Assembly: GCF_902167145.1 (NCBI RefSeq)
Contig: NC_050101.1
Location: 179,052,428 to 179,116,427, forward strand
Reading direction: 5' to 3'
DNA length: 64,000 bases
Source: Zea mays
Lineage: Eukaryota; Streptophyta; Magnoliopsida; Poales; Poaceae
Positions 1 through 12,345 of this stretch are shown here, piece after piece (the stretch's first letter is position 1; the number at the start of each line of letters is the position of its first letter). The translations under genes and the position numbers were made by a program. The notes beneath the pieces are model-generated. The model was not told the origin of the DNA and searched no databases. It saw only the letters and a list, made by a program, of their open reading frames with translations.

Positions 1-46
1 AGAAACATAAGTATTATACATAAGTTGTGAAGTCTAAAACAACGAC

Positions 47-2030
47 TCATGGAGGTGGGTGGTTTGGCCGGGGTTGCGTTGGGCTGAACCCTTCCGGAGG
101 GTTGTTGGATGCCGCCCCAGATTGGCCCTGCACAAAGAAGAGATAGCATGTGTTATACCAGATGCATTACAAACATCTAACTACAATTTTGGTACTCACA
201 GGAGTGTGGAAGAGAGTAGGGTCAACTGGGGGGAACAATGGAGGTGGCGGAGCGATGCCCTGTGCGGCGCCAAGGCTCTGCATGTACTGGAACATCTCCG
301 CCATCCTCTGATCAGCCGCCGCCCGCTCCGCCATTATCCTCGCCTCCATCTCTTCTAGTTGGGTCTGTAATATTACAAGCCAACGTTATAGTAACTTAAA
401 GACTAGGTATATAACTAAAGGAAGGACGAGTTACAGAAGCACTAACCTCGAGTTGTGAAATGCGATGCTGTGAGCTGTCGTGCCGAGGTCGAATGGCTGG
501 GCTCGAGCCAGTGCTCCTTGCTCTCACCTGAGACAGAGTGGGAGTGGAGGATGAGTCGATTGCCCCGTCGGCAATCCAGTACCGCCCATGTCTCTTGCCT
601 CCTCCGACCCTCATGAGCACATCGGGGTCGATAGGCTCGGTGCTCGGATCATAGTCTGGGCCATGGACCTCCTGCGCCATGGCGGTGTAGTCATGGAGGC
701 GGCTGTAGACGGCGGGGTTGGTGTAGGCCTCGGGCCCGTCATCCGGGTTGTAGGTGACGTCGGACGTCGCCTTACCCTTATGGGCCATAGCATAGGCCGA
801 GAAGGTGGAACAAGGCCTGCCACCATGTGACGCCGACTGCAACGAAAACCAACGAGATAGTTAGAAATAATATCTAACTTAGTGCTATATATCGAAATAA
901 AAAGGTGGCGTACCCATGCTTCGGCATATTGGCCCAGGCTCCGGCTGCCTTGGTGGTGCGAGGGCCCTTGCATCTGCAAACGCCGTTCCCGGCTAGCTGT
1001 GTGCACCTCGTCCCACTCAGCCGAACACCACCTATCCACCATCTGCTCCCAGCAGAGAGGATGTGCGGCGCACCAATGTGGAATCACCTGCAAAGTAAAC
1101 ACATAAAGTGCATATCAGAAGATAAAATAAAATTCATGCATGGAGTACTGGTACCAAACATGCATGACTTTACCTGCATGTACTGCTCCCTGGTCAACGA
1201 CATGGTTCGGGCTTGAGGTTTGGTCACCTTCTCCCCAAGGACGGAGCCGTGGTAGGTGATGATGGCCTGGATGCGGGCCTCATAGTGCATGTCCACGACG
1301 AGCTTCTTACAGCACGTGGTGGCCACCACATCCGCCCTAGCCTCGTATCCAGCATCGCATCTGAAGAAATCCTGCATACAAAAACGATATATCCATACAT
1401 TATTTCAAGAATTTGCAACGAATGCGACATATTTTATATTATACTAAGACTTACCCACAGCTCTTGCTTCACCCGCTCCGCCTTGTTATTGAATTCCCTG
1501 CCGTCCCGGTCTACTGGTGAAGGCGTAGTGGTCGAAGGTGAAGGCTGGGCCCGTCACTCCGGCGTACTCCACAAGTCCAGGGAAGTGTTCCCTGCACAGC
1601 AGGCCGAGGATGTTGTTGGGGGGGCGACGATGACCCCCAGCATAATCCAAAACCGTCCAAGACCTGTCCAAGTGATAAATAAAAAGTATTAGTTTATATT
1701 ATGATTTTGAACACATAATATGAACAAGAATGAAGAACATAAAGTTACATACCTCTCCCCTTCCGGCCGAATCAACGGCCGTCTGTCCCGAAGTATGGGA
1801 CGCGGCGGGAGACTCGCGGGGCCTCGCAGGTAGATGCTCCTCGAACTAGAGCCGCCTGAACCTGAGGCGTCCTGCTGCTGGTCGTCGTCGTCCTGCTGGT
1901 CGTCGTCGTCCTGAGGCGCCGGCTGCTGCTGCGCTGCCTGCTCTGCCTCCTGCTGCTGCGCTGCCTGCTCTGCATCGTCCGCCGTCCTACTCCTCCTCCC
2001 CCTCCTCCTCCTCAGGAAACCGCCCACCAT
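47..2030 (-). pseudogene. CACTA second gene, Ptta/En/Spm plant transposase type, frameshifted
   Basis: Seven exons can be followed on the minus strand: 2030-1753, 1663-1455, 1371-1174, 1087-914, 836-447, 364-200 and 127-47 (stop TGA at 49-47). All junctions have GT/AG ends and phases agree. The N-terminus is basic (RRRRGRR), followed by Gln/Asp-rich repeats. The middle exons (DFFRCDAGYEAR and the PHWCAAHPLCWEQMVDRW region) match the plant Ptta/En/Spm family (Transposase_24), and the last part has a coiled-coil-like stretch and a Pro-rich tail. The second exon has one extra base near 1513-1515, which throws the frame to a stop, so the gene is broken. In En/Spm the corresponding product binds subterminal repeats; that role is inferred here. 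It lies downstream of tnp2 on the same strand. Confidence 0.75.
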
Positions 2031-2132
2031 ATTTGTCCAACAACCTGCAATTAAGAGTAAACAAATAAGCACATATAAAAAGATGTATTTAAAAACAGGT
2101 GCGAAATAAAAAGTCATATAGCATTACATCGA

Positions 2133-5100
2133 TTAAAAATAATCTTCATATGTGTCGGGGTTAGCCGGATCAAAACTCTCATCATCACTATCAAGCATTT
2201 CAATCTCAACACCATCGGAAGACGCAACCTCATCATTGCCTTCAAGGATTACTAAGTCATTATCATTTTGCACCTCATCATCCTCCTCATCAACAACCAT
2301 TTCAATATCTACGTCCATTCCGATAGCTTCTGTTAAGTCTATCTCAAATCGCCCTTCTAGCCCATCTTCTTGGAAGAACTCTCCATCATATGTGTCCGGG
2401 TCTAAGTTGTAATCTTCATCGTTAGGAACAGGTAACCTCCCATGCGGCGATACCTTATACACAACATCCCAACCCTTAAGATGTTCTTTCGTTTGACACG
2501 CATATGGGAGATAATACACTTGTGTGGCCTGTTGGGCCACGATATAGACATCGTCTCCTGCTAAGGTGGAATCTTGTCGAATTTCGACTATCCCAAGATT
2601 AGAATGTGTCCGTCTCGTCACTTGAGGGTCAAACCAATGACATTTGAATATCACTGGAGTAAGAGGTTTGGAACCATAAAAATTGAGCTCATATATTTCT
2701 TCAATTCGTCCAAAATAATCGACATTGTCAAGCCCCGGCCTAAAGACTCCAGAACACGTTGTTTTCCGATTGGGCCGACTTTGGTCGTAGTGTGTTGTGC
2801 GAAAACGGTATCCATTGACGTCATACCCAGAATATTTCTTGACCCTATAAGCAAAGCCGTTGGCTACTTGTCTCAACTCGGCACTCATAGACGGATCTCT
2901 TTGGCCCTGCAAGTATTCGCAAGTTAAAAGATGCTAAATTGAGTTCAAAGACGTATCTCTTTTACAAACTAAGCACGTACCTTACGTTTGAACCAGGAAA
3001 TGAAATCGGGCAACCCATTTCGCGCACCCTTTCTAAGAAGAGCGTCATATTCCTGTGGAGTGGGGTCCCTTGATTGACGCCAGAATTCATGAAGAAATTG
3101 TTCCATGTATGGCGTCACCTCTTCAAGGTTGGTCAATACGTATAGCATGATATGTCGCCACTCGTCATGATTCAGGGTCTTGGTGGTCGAGCCACTTGCG
3201 CTTCCGAGTTGGCCTCGAAATATGCTAAGGTTCGATTCATTGTCGCCATCATTGTAACGAGGGGGTGGATTATGCACGCTCGGCAGTTTGTCACCATAAT
3301 AAGTTGTTGTGAAGTTTGAGACCTCCTCTAGAATGTATGCCTCTGCAATGGAAGCCTCGATTTTGCATTTATTTCTACATTTCTTTCGAATAGTCTTTAG
3401 ACATCTCTCGATTGGATAGCACCAACGTCCCTGCACGGGGCCCCCCATTCGTGCCTCATAGGGGAGATGAAGAATCAAATGCTGCATTGGATTGAAGAAG
3501 CCGGGTGGAAATATCTTCTCAAGCTTACACAGTAACACGGGGGCCAATCTTTCCAAGTCTGCAACCACGGTCCGAGATAACTCTTTTGCACAAAGCTGAC
3601 GGAAGAAATAGCTCAACTCTGAAAGCGTTAGCCAGACATGCTCAGGGACATAGCCTCGAACCATCACAGGAAGAATCCGTTCAATCCATATGTGGAAGTC
3701 ATGACTCTTCATCCCTAAGACTCGCATAGTAGATAAGTTCACCCCCCTACTCAGGTTAGCTGCATACCCATCAGGGAACATCAACATCTTGATCCACTGA
3801 AGTACTTCCTTCCTCTGGGCCCTGCTTAGGACGAAATCGGCCTTAGGCCTTCTCCATGTCTTTCCGCCACTTGGCGGCTTCATCTCTAGTTTTGGTCTAT
3901 CACATAACGCTGCCAGATCCACTCTTGCCTTCACATTATCCTTTGACTTATCAGGAATGTCCATAATTGTTGCCCACAGTGCCTCGGCAACATTTTTTTC
4001 AGTGTGCATCACGTCAATGTTGTGTGGAAGGAGCAGGTCGTCATAATAGGGGAGCCGAGTCAAGCCAGACTTATGTGTCCACATATGCTGCTCACCATAT
4101 CCCACAAAACCACCTTCTGTATTGGCCACGAGCCCATCTATCTGTTGACGAATTTTGGCACCAGTCATCGCTGCAGGTGGGCGGTCTGTCACTACGACAC
4201 CTTTCGTAAAGTTCTTGATGTCTAGGCGGAATGGATGGTCAGCAGGAAGAAATTGTCGATGTTTATCGAAGGACGAATATTTGCCACCCTTTTTCAACCA
4301 AATGAACCTGAGAGCTTCCTTGCAAACTGGGCATGGGAACTTACCGTGAACACACCAGGCACAGAATAGCCCATAGGCCGGTAAGTCATGCATGGAGTAC
4401 TGGTACCAAACATGCATTCTGAAGTTTGTCTTCGTAGCTCGGTCAAACGTCCATACCCCTTCCTCCCAGGCACGTACCAATTCATCGATCAAAGGCTCCA
4501 TGTAAACGCCCATTTTGTTCCCCGGGTGTCCGGGAATTATCAACGACACGAATATATTCTACCTTTGAAAGCACACACCAGGGGGGAGATTGATTGGGAT
4601 AACAAACACGGGCCAACATGTGTACGGGGCAGCGCTCATTCCATAGGGATTGAAACCATCTGTGGCCAACGCAACACGTACATTACGAGCCTCTTCGGCT
4701 TTGTCACGGTGAATGTCATCAAAGTGTTTCCATGCTTCACCATCTGATGCGTGCACCATCTTGTCAGGATTGTATCGTTTTCCATTTTTGTGCCAAGTCA
4801 TCTGTTTCGCGGATTCCTCTGTCATGTACAGACGCTGGATCCTCGGTACGAACGGAAGGTGTCGTAGGATTGTCAAGGGGATGTCGAGCTGCCTCTTCTG
4901 TCCATCACCAGAGTTTACCTCCATAAACCTAGACGAATTACACTTGGGACAGTACTTTGCCTCCGCGTATTCTTTCCTAAATAGCACGCAGCCCTTCGGA
5001 CAAGCATGAATCTGCTCATACGTCATCTTGAGTGCACGAAGTAGTTTCTGTGCCTCGTACATGCTCTTTGGCAGAACGTGATCATCCGGAAGCAGACTCC

Positions 5101-5638
5101 CAATAACCGTCAACAAGCCATCGAATGCGTCTCTACTCATGCTGTACTGCGACTTGAACGCCATTACACGCCCAATGGCATCCAGTTGAGAAACCTTTGT
5201 CTGGCCGTGAAGGGGCTTCTGTGCCGCGTCGAACATGTCGTAGAACGCCTTTGCAGTCGGCTCTGGCTCGTCATCCATACATCCTCCCGTGTACTGTGCC
5301 TCCTGATAGTCGTTCAACATATCCGCTACCCCCGCATCCGCGTCATAATCCTCGACACGTTGTCTCAGCACCTCCTCTCTCGTACGATGCGCTTCACCAT
5401 GAAATATCCACCGAGTATAGCCCGGCGTAAATCCATTCTTCCAAATATGTTCTACCATGGTCTTCTTTGGTTTTCTTTTCCGGTTGTCACAATTGCTGCA
5501 CGGGCATGGGACTAGACTCGCTCCTTTAGCAGCTTCGCCGTATGCCCGTTCCACGAAATCATCGGTCTTTCTAATCCATTCAGTGGTGACATCGTTTCTT
5601 CCTCTACGGCCCGTGTACATCCACTCACGGTCCTCCAT
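2133..5638 (-). pseudogene. CACTA transposase, tnp2 family, with one amber stop
   Basis: The chosen start is the ATG at 5638 (MEDREWMYTG), the usual start of the transposase-associated domain with its CPCSNC motif. The tnp2 catalytic region follows, with the CPVC zinc-type motif and the YYDDLLLPHNIDVMH segment. An intron at 2980-2907 (GTACGT...TTGCAG) joins exon 5638-2981 in phase to exon 2906-2133, which holds the DUF4216-like region (YGRIEEIYELNFYG) and a very acidic tail. The only break seen is TAG at 4561-4559, between residues R and N, where the family normally has Gln. The protein would cut and join element ends at the TIRs. Apart from the amber codon it is nearly full length, about 1140 codons. 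Confidence 0.88.
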
Positions 5639-5869
5639 CCTATAACAGGAAATTTCGGCAGCACCTCCCCTGCACGGGGAGGTTTCGAAATCCTGCAAAT
5701 TAAATTTTCAGCACGATGGCTGACATCCACACATAATTCAACGGCACGATGACCGGCAATCATCAATACTCAATATTAACCTAATCATACACGTAAATAA
5801 ATTTAACACAAGAAAACTAAATATTAATCTAATCAACACAATATTAAACTTAATCATACCCAATGGGCG

Positions 5870-6350
5870 GGACGACGGGTCGCAGACGAATCGACGGGTC
5901 GCGGACGAGTCGGCGGGTCGCGGGGCGAGGCGGCGGGGGCACGGCAAGGGCACGGCGAGGGCACGACGAGGGCACGCACGGCGGGGACGCGACGGGGGCA
6001 CGGTGAGGGCACGACGAGGGAAAGCACGGCGGGGACACGGCGGGGCACGACGAGGGCACGGCGCGGTCGCGGCTACGGCGGCAAGGGCCTCGCGGCGAGG
6101 GCGTGGGCGCGGCGGCGTGGACGCGGGCGAGTGTGAGCGCGCGGCGGCGGCGCGGCGCGGTGTGGGCGCGCGCGGGCGCGCCGTGGGCGGGCGAGGGCGC
6201 GGCGGCGTCGCGGCGGCGCGGCGGGGTCGCGGCGTGGCGGCGGGGTCGCGGCGCGGTGGGCGAGGGCGCGGCGGCGTCGCGGCGGCGCGACGGGGTGGCG
6301 GCGGGGTCGCGGCGGCGATTTACGGCGGCGGCGGCGGCGCGATGAGTGAG
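5870..6350. other. GC-rich leader of the CACTA element
   Basis: About 480 bp of extreme GC content made of CGGCGG, GGGCACGACGAGG and GCGGCGCGG-type runs. It lies between the subterminal repeat block and the transposase gene, where the promoter and 5' untranslated region should be. Open frames on both strands here are low-complexity Arg/Ala/Gly-rich products of the base composition and are not called as genes. The rest of the gap, 5640-5870, is AT-rich and holds nothing I recognise beyond a possible upstream intron acceptor near 5695. Confidence 0.5.
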
Positions 6351-6396
6351 TGAGAGAGTGAGAGAGAAAGAAGAGAAACCAGCGCTATGTAAACGC

Positions 6397-6623
6397 GCTT
6401 TGCCGAGTGCCCGTGATCTGGCACTCGGCAAAGATTTTTTTTATTTTAAAATAAGCTTTGCCGAGTGCCAGATCGGGGACACTCGGCAAAGAGATCCTTT
6501 GCCGAGTGCCGACGAGCTGACACTCGGCAAAGTCTAACGTACACTTCTTTGCCGAGTGTCACCAAGTGGGCACTCGGCAAAGCCTCCTTTGCCGAGTGTC
6601 AACCTACTGACACTCGGCAAAGT
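6397..6623. repeat. Inner CACTA subterminal hairpin repeats
   Basis: Five consecutive units of the form CTTTGCCGAGTGYC, 8-10 bp spacer, GRCACTCGGCAAAG. Each is a small inverted repeat of about 36 bp. In CACTA elements such motifs are the binding sites of the second element protein. This block is separated from the terminal block by a long inverted repeat. Confidence 0.88.
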
Positions 6624-7588
6624 ACTTTTTAATTTTTTTTGTTTTGTCTCCCAAACTTTTTGTGGTATGTTCCTACACTATGTAGACCTACATGTATCAT
6701 TTGTGGACAATTATAACAGAGATTCAATCGTTAGTAGATTTAGTTCGTTTATTTGAATTTCTTCGGAAAATTCAAATTTGAACTGCAGGTCACTCGAAAC
6801 TTGGAAAACCGTGCATGAAAAAATGATATTCATGGTACTTAGCATAAGTTACGACCGATTTCAGAAGCGTACCGGAAACTTCGAGCAACATGCTCACTAA
6901 ACATGGCCGTGAACTTGGCATCCACGTGTTTAAAAATTGTATAAAACACAAACAAAGTCAGAAAATCATGAAACTTGTCCCCGTGTCATGATATCATATG
7001 TATAGGCTGTGATAAAAATTTTAGAGTATTTGGAGAAAGTTGTGAGACACTATGTGTAGAAACCTAAGAGATCCACATTGAAACTCTATGATTTCATGTG
7101 TAGTCCTCTTAGGTTTCTACACATAGTGTCTCACAACTTTCTCCAAATACTCTAAATTTTTTATCACAGTCTATACATATGATATCATGACACGGGGACA
7201 AGTTTCATGATTTTCTGACTTTGTTTGTGTTTTATACAATTTTTAAACACGTGGATGCCAAGTTCACGGCCATGTTTAGTGAGCATGTTGCTCGAAGTTT
7301 CCGGTACGCTTCTGAAATCGGTCGTAACTTATGCTAAGTACCATGAATATCATTTTTTCATGCACGGTTTTCCAAGTTTCGAGTGACCTGCAATTCAAAT
7401 TTGAATTTTCCGAAGAAATTCAAATAAACGAACTAAATCTACTAACGATTGAATCTCTGTTATAATTGTCCACAAATGATACATGTAGGTCTACATAGTG
7501 TAGGAACATACCACAAAAAGTTTGGGAGACAAAATCAAAAAAAATAAAAATATACTTTGCCGAGTGTCTAGGGATGACACTCGGCAAA
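6587..7588. repeat. Near-perfect inverted repeat with about 480 bp arms
   Basis: The left arm (about 6587-7070) reappears reverse-complemented at about 7106-7588, leaving a loop of only 35 bp (7071-7105). The arms include the same TTTGTCTCCCAAACTTTTTG and AACATGGCCGTGAACTTGGC stretches in opposite orientation, with only scattered mismatches and small indels near the outer ends. The outer ends run into the subterminal repeats on both sides. A transcript through this region would fold into a long double-stranded hairpin. Confidence 0.9.
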
Positions 7589-7929
7589 GAAGTCTTTGCC
7601 GAGTGCCTACTGTGTGGCACTCGGCAAAGAATCATCTTTGCCGAGTGCCAGCCGCTGGCTCTCGGCAAAGACTGACGGCCGTCAGCTTTGGGACGGCCGT
7701 TGACGGCCCTTTGCCGAGAGCCCCCTTTGCCGAGTGTTTAACACTCGGCAAACCAGTCTGTGCCGAGTGTCTACCTATGCCGAGTGTCCGGCACTCGGTA
7801 AAGAGCCTCGTTGCCGAGAGCCTAGCTTTACCGAGTGCGGCACTCGGCAAAGCCTTCTTTGCCGAGTGCCCGACAAAAGGCACTCGGCAAAGATTGCAAC
7901 ACTCGGCAAAGCCTTGGATTCCGGTAGTG
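7555..7929. repeat. Terminal CACTA subterminal repeats and terminal inverted repeat
   Basis: At least eight TTTGCCGAG or ACTCGGCAAA motifs, mostly as paired inverted units, occupy 7555-7905. The TIR, CACTACCGGAATCCAAGG on the minus strand, runs from 7929. An imperfect palindrome around TGACGGCCGTCA (7673-7708) interrupts the array. Confidence 0.88.
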
Positions 7930-9892
7930 ATGCTAGCAAGATACGAATTGATTCTAGCCTAGCCACAGGAGCAAACGTCTCCTCAAAGTCCAAACTTGCG
8001 ACTTGGGCATAACCTTTTGCCACAAGTCGAGCCTTGTTCCTCGTCACCACCCCGTGCTCGTCCTGTTTGTTGCAGAACACCCACTTGGTTCCCACAACAT
8101 TTTGCTTGGGACGAGGCACCAGTGTCCAAACTTCATTGCTCTTGAAGTTGTGGAGTTCCTCCTGCATGGCCAATACCCAATCCGGATCTAGCAAGGCCTC
8201 CTCTACCCTGAAAGGCTCAATAGAAGAGACAAAGGAGTAATGCTCACAAAAATTAACTAATCGAGATCGAGTAGTTACTCCCTTGCTAATGTCACCCAAA
8301 ATTTGGTCGATGGGATGATCCCTTTGAATCACCGCTCGAACTTGGGTTGGAGGTGCCGGTTGCGCTTCCTCCTCCATCACGTGATCATCTTGTGCTCCCC
8401 CTTGATCACACGCCTCCTTTTGATGAACCTGTTCATCGTCTTGAGTTGGAGGATGCACCGTTGTTGAGGAAGAAGGTTGATCTCGTTCATCTTGTTCCTG
8501 TGGCCGCACTTCTCCAATCGCCATGGTTCGTATAGCGGCCGTCGGAACATCTTCTTCATCTACATCATCACAATCAACAACTTGCTCTCTTGGAGAGCCA
8601 TTAGTCTCATCAAATACAACGTCGCTAGAGACTTCAACCAAACCCGATGATTTGTTGAAGACTCTATACGCCTTTGTATTTGAGTCATAACCTAACAAAA
8701 ACCCTTCTACAGCTTTGGGAGCAAATTTAGAATTTCTACCCTTCTTCACTAGAATGTAGCACCTGCTCCCAAATACACGAAAGTAAGATACATTGGGTTT
8801 GTTACCGGTTAGTAGCTCATACGAAGTCTTCTTGAGGAGGCGATGAAGGTAGACCCTGTTGATGGCGTGGCAAGCCGTGTTCACGGCTTCCGACCAAAAA
8901 TGCTCAGTGGTCTTGAATTCTCCAAGCATCGTCCTCGCCATATCGATTAGCGTCCTGTTCTTCCTCTCTACCACACCATTTTGCTGTGGTGTGTAGGGAG
9001 CGGAGAACTTGTGCTTGATCCCTTCCTCCTCAAGGAACTCCTCCACTTGAAGGTTCTTGAACTCAGACCCGTTGTCGCTCCTTATCTTCTTCACCTTGAG
9101 CTCAAACTCATTTTGAGCTCTCCTGAGGAAGCGCTTGAGGGTCCCTTGGGTTTCAGACTTATCCTGCAAAAAGAACACCCAAGTGAAGCGGGAAAAGTCA
9201 TCAACAATAACTAAACCATACTTACTTCCTCCTATGCTTAGATAGGCGACGGGTCCGAAGAGGTCCATATGTAGCAGCTCGAGGGGTCTTGATGTGGTCA
9301 TCACATTCTTGCTATGATGCGCTCCTCCCACCTGTTTACCTGCCTGACAAGCTGCACACGGTCTATCTTTTTCGAATTGTACGTTAGTCAAACCTATCAC
9401 GTGTTCTCCCTTTAGAAGCTTGTGAAGGTTCTTCATCCCCACATGTGCTAAGCGGCGATGCCACAACCAGCCCATGCTAGTCTTAGCAATTAAGCATGCA
9501 TCTAGACCGGCCTCTTCTTTTGCAAAATCAACTAAGTAAAGCTTGCCGTCTAATACACCCTTAAAGGCTAGTGAACCATCACTTCTTCTAAAGACAGACA
9601 CATCTACATTTGTAAAAAGACAATTATATCCCATATTGCATAGTTGACTAACAGATAGCAAATTGTAACCAAGAGACTCAACTAAAAATACATTGGAGAT
9701 AGAGTGCTCATTAGAAATTGCAATTTTACCTAACCCTTTTACCTTGCCTTGATTCCCATCACCGAATATAATTGAATCTTGGGAATCCTTATTCTTGACG
9801 TAGGAGGTGAACATCTTCTTCTCCCCCGTCATATGGTTTGTGCATCCGCTGTCGATAATCCAGCTTGAACCCCCGGATGCATAAACCTGCAA
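7930..9892 (-). pseudogene. Copia pol (protease, integrase, start of RT), cut by CACTA insertion
   Basis: The pol frame is open from the segment VYASGGSSW (9886) to the insertion point. The aspartic protease portion shows [11 protein letters not shown]. Integrase shows its zinc-binding part (WHRRLAHVG...CAACQAGK) and catalytic residues in [16 protein letters not shown] and [12 protein letters not shown]. The RT begins with the region around GTKWVF and [11 protein letters not shown] and ends at the LESIRILLA motif exactly where the CACTA terminus starts. The frame then runs on into CACTA subterminal repeats, which are not part of the protein. No stop interrupts the copia part, so before the CACTA insertion this pol was probably intact in the visible portion. 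Confidence 0.9.
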
Positions 9893-9899
9893 GGCAAAT

Positions 9900-12296
9900 T
9901 TAGGCTTGGGTCTTAGTTACCCAACTTATGTTGGGTCCTACAAGGTTTGTGCAAATATCCTTAGGGACCCAAATGCAAGTTTTGTCTCCCTTGCATTTTG
10001 CCCCTAACTTCCTAGCAACTATTTTCCTATCCTTTCTACAAATAGCAAAGGAAGCATTTAAAGCATGATAAATTGTAGAGGATTCATTCATTACTTTCCT
10101 AGGAACATTAACAACATTTCTCCTAGGCATATTATGAACAACATTTCTCCTACCAACATTTCTATCATGCACATAAGAAGAACTAGAAGCAAACATGTCA
10201 TGAGAATCAAAAGCATCATATGTGTTACATCTCCTATAAGCATTTCTAGATTTTCTCCTATCATGGTACATAAAGGCATGGTTCTTTTGCACACTACTAG
10301 CCGTAGGGGCCTTCCCTTTCTCCTTGGCGGAGATGGGAGCCTTATGGCTTGTCAAGTTCTTGGCTTCCTTCTTGTAGCCAAGTCCATCCTTAATTGAGGG
10401 GTGTCTACCAATTGTGTAGGCATCCCTTGCAAATTTTAGCTTATCAAAATTACTCTTGCTAGTCTTAAGTTGAGCATTAAGACTAGCCAATTCATCATTA
10501 AGTTTGGAAATTGAAACTAGGTGTTCACTACAAGCATCAATGTCAAAATCTTTACACCTATTGCAATTTTCAACAATTTCTACACAAGATGTTGATTTAC
10601 TAGCTATTTCTAACTTAGCATTCAAATCATCATTAACACTTTTTAATTTAGAGATGGATTCATGACAAGTAGATAATTCACTAGAGAGCATTTCATTCCT
10701 TTTAATTTCTAGAGCAAGAGAATTTTGTGCACTAACAAATTTATCATGCTCCTCATATAAAAGATCCTCTTGTTTTTCTAGTAATCTATTCTTGTCATTC
10801 AAAGCATCAATCAACTCATTAATCTTATTAATTTTAGATCTATCTAATCCCTTGAATAAGCATGAGTAATCTATCTCATCATCATCACTAGACTCATCCT
10901 CACTTGAAGAAGCATAAGTACTAGTATCATGAGTGCTTACTTTCTTCTCCCTTGCCATGAGGCAAGTGTGACGCTCGTTGGGGAAGAGGGATGACTTGTT
11001 GAAGGTGGTGGCGGCGAGTCCTTCATTGTCGGAGTTGGAGGAGGAGCAATCTGAATCCCACTCCTTTCCGATATGTGCCTCGCCCTTGGCCTTCTTGTAA
11101 TGCTTCTTCTTCTCCCTTTTGTTCCCCTTTTCCTGGTCACTTTCATTATCGGGACAGTTAGCAATGAAATGACCAATCTTACCACATTTGAAGCACGAGC
11201 GCTTCTCCTTTGTCTTGGTCTTGCTTGGCTGTCCCTTGCGACCTTTAAGCGCCGTCTTGAATCGCTTAATGATGAGGGCCATCTCCTCATTATTTAGTCC
11301 GGCCACCTCAACTTGCGCCACCTTGCTCGGTAGCGCCTCCTTGCTCCTCGTTGCCTTGAGAGCAATGGGTTGAGGCTCATGAATAGGACCGTTCAACGCG
11401 TCGTCCACATATCTTGCCTCCTTGATCATCATTCGCCCGCTTACGAACTTCCCCAGAACTTCTTCGGGCGACATCTTGGTGTACCTAGGATTTTCACGAA
11501 TATTGTTCACCAAATGAGGATCAAGAACGGTAAAGGACCTTAGCATTAGGCGGACGACGTCGTGATCCGTCCATCGCGTGCTTCCGTAGCTCCTTATTTT
11601 GTTGATAAGGGTCTTGAGCCGGTTGTATGTTTGAGTTGGCTCCTCGCCCCTTATCATTGCGAACCGTCCAAGCTCGCCCTCCACCAACTCCATCTTGGTG
11701 AGCAAGGTGACATCATTCCCCTCATGAGAGATCTTGAGGGTGTCCCAGATCTGCTTGGCATTGTCCAAGCCGCTCACCTTATGGTACTCGTCCCTGCACA
11801 AAGAGGCTAGCAACACAGTAGTAGCTTGTGCATTTTTATGAATCTATTCATTAATAAACATGGGACTATTCGTACTATCAAAGTGCATTCCACTTTCTAC
11901 AATCTCCCATATGCTAGGATGGAGAGAGAACAAGTGACTACACATTTTGTGACTCCAAAATCCGTAGTCCTCTCCATCAAAATGAGGAGGTTTACCAAGT
12001 GGAATAGATAATAAATGAGCATTAGTACTTTGAGGAATACGAGAGTAATCAAAAGAAAAGTTCGAATTGACCGGTTTCTTTCTCTCGTATTCGTTGTGGT
12101 CGTCGTCCTTTTGGGAGGAAGTAGACTCATCGCTGTCGTAGTAGACGATCTCCTTGATGCGTCTTGTCTTCTTCTTCTTCCCATCTTTGCGTCTGTGGCC
12201 CGAGCCCGAGTCGTTGGACTTGTCATCCCTTGGCTCGTTGACGAAGAACTCCTTCTCCTTGTCGTTGATCACGATTCCCTTCCCTTTAGGATCCAT
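9900..12296 (-). pseudogene. Sirevirus gag with one amber stop
   Basis: The start at 12296 (MDPKGKGIV) lies 35 bp after the PBS. A basic/acidic N-terminus is followed by the retrotransposon gag domain (HFDGEDYGFW, then the GELGRFAM region), a CCHC zinc knuckle (CFKCGKIGHFIANC) and a long coiled-coil-rich C-terminus typical of Sirevirus gag. A TAG at 11846-11844 splits the frame after residue 150; the following codons continue in the same frame to TAA at 9900-9898. Pol begins in another frame, after a short pyrimidine-rich stretch ending in CAG. The protein forms virus-like particles in the cytoplasm. With the amber codon only a truncated product would be made. Confidence 0.88.
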
Positions 12297-12330
12297 CTCT
12301 TCGAGCGGTTAGTCCCTTTGTGAAGAGAAC

Positions 12331-12343
12331 GACTCTAATACCA
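12331..12343 (-). other. Primer binding site of the Sirevirus
   Basis: The minus strand reads TGGTATTAGAGTC, one change from the TGGTATCAGAGC site complementary to the 3' end of initiator methionine tRNA. It lies 2 bp inside the LTR edge. Confidence 0.85.
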
Positions 12344-12345
12344 AT

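Larger units (their letters stand above)
1..7929 (-). mobile_element. CACTA (En/Spm) transposon, right-hand part
   Basis: Read on the minus strand, the right terminus begins CACTACCGGAATCC at 7929 and is followed inward by many CTTTGCCGAGTGCC/GGCACTCGGCAAAG subterminal repeats, then a GC-rich leader, a tnp2 transposase and a second Ptta/En/Spm gene. The left terminus lies outside the window. The element interrupts the reverse transcriptase of a copia element, whose reading frame resumes at 7930. The 3 bp after the end are ATG (7930-7932); the matching target duplication cannot be seen. Both genes carry disabling changes, so this copy could move only with transposase supplied from elsewhere. 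Confidence 0.93.

Noticed and set aside
5850..6431. Long Arg/Ala/Pro-rich open frames on both strands
   Set aside because: They overlap each other in several frames and follow from extreme GC content; no domain is present.
7775..9892. One long frame fusing copia pol to a Ser/Arg-rich tail
   Set aside because: The tail is translation of CACTA subterminal repeats beyond the insertion boundary at 7929/7930, so the fusion is a by-product of the insertion.
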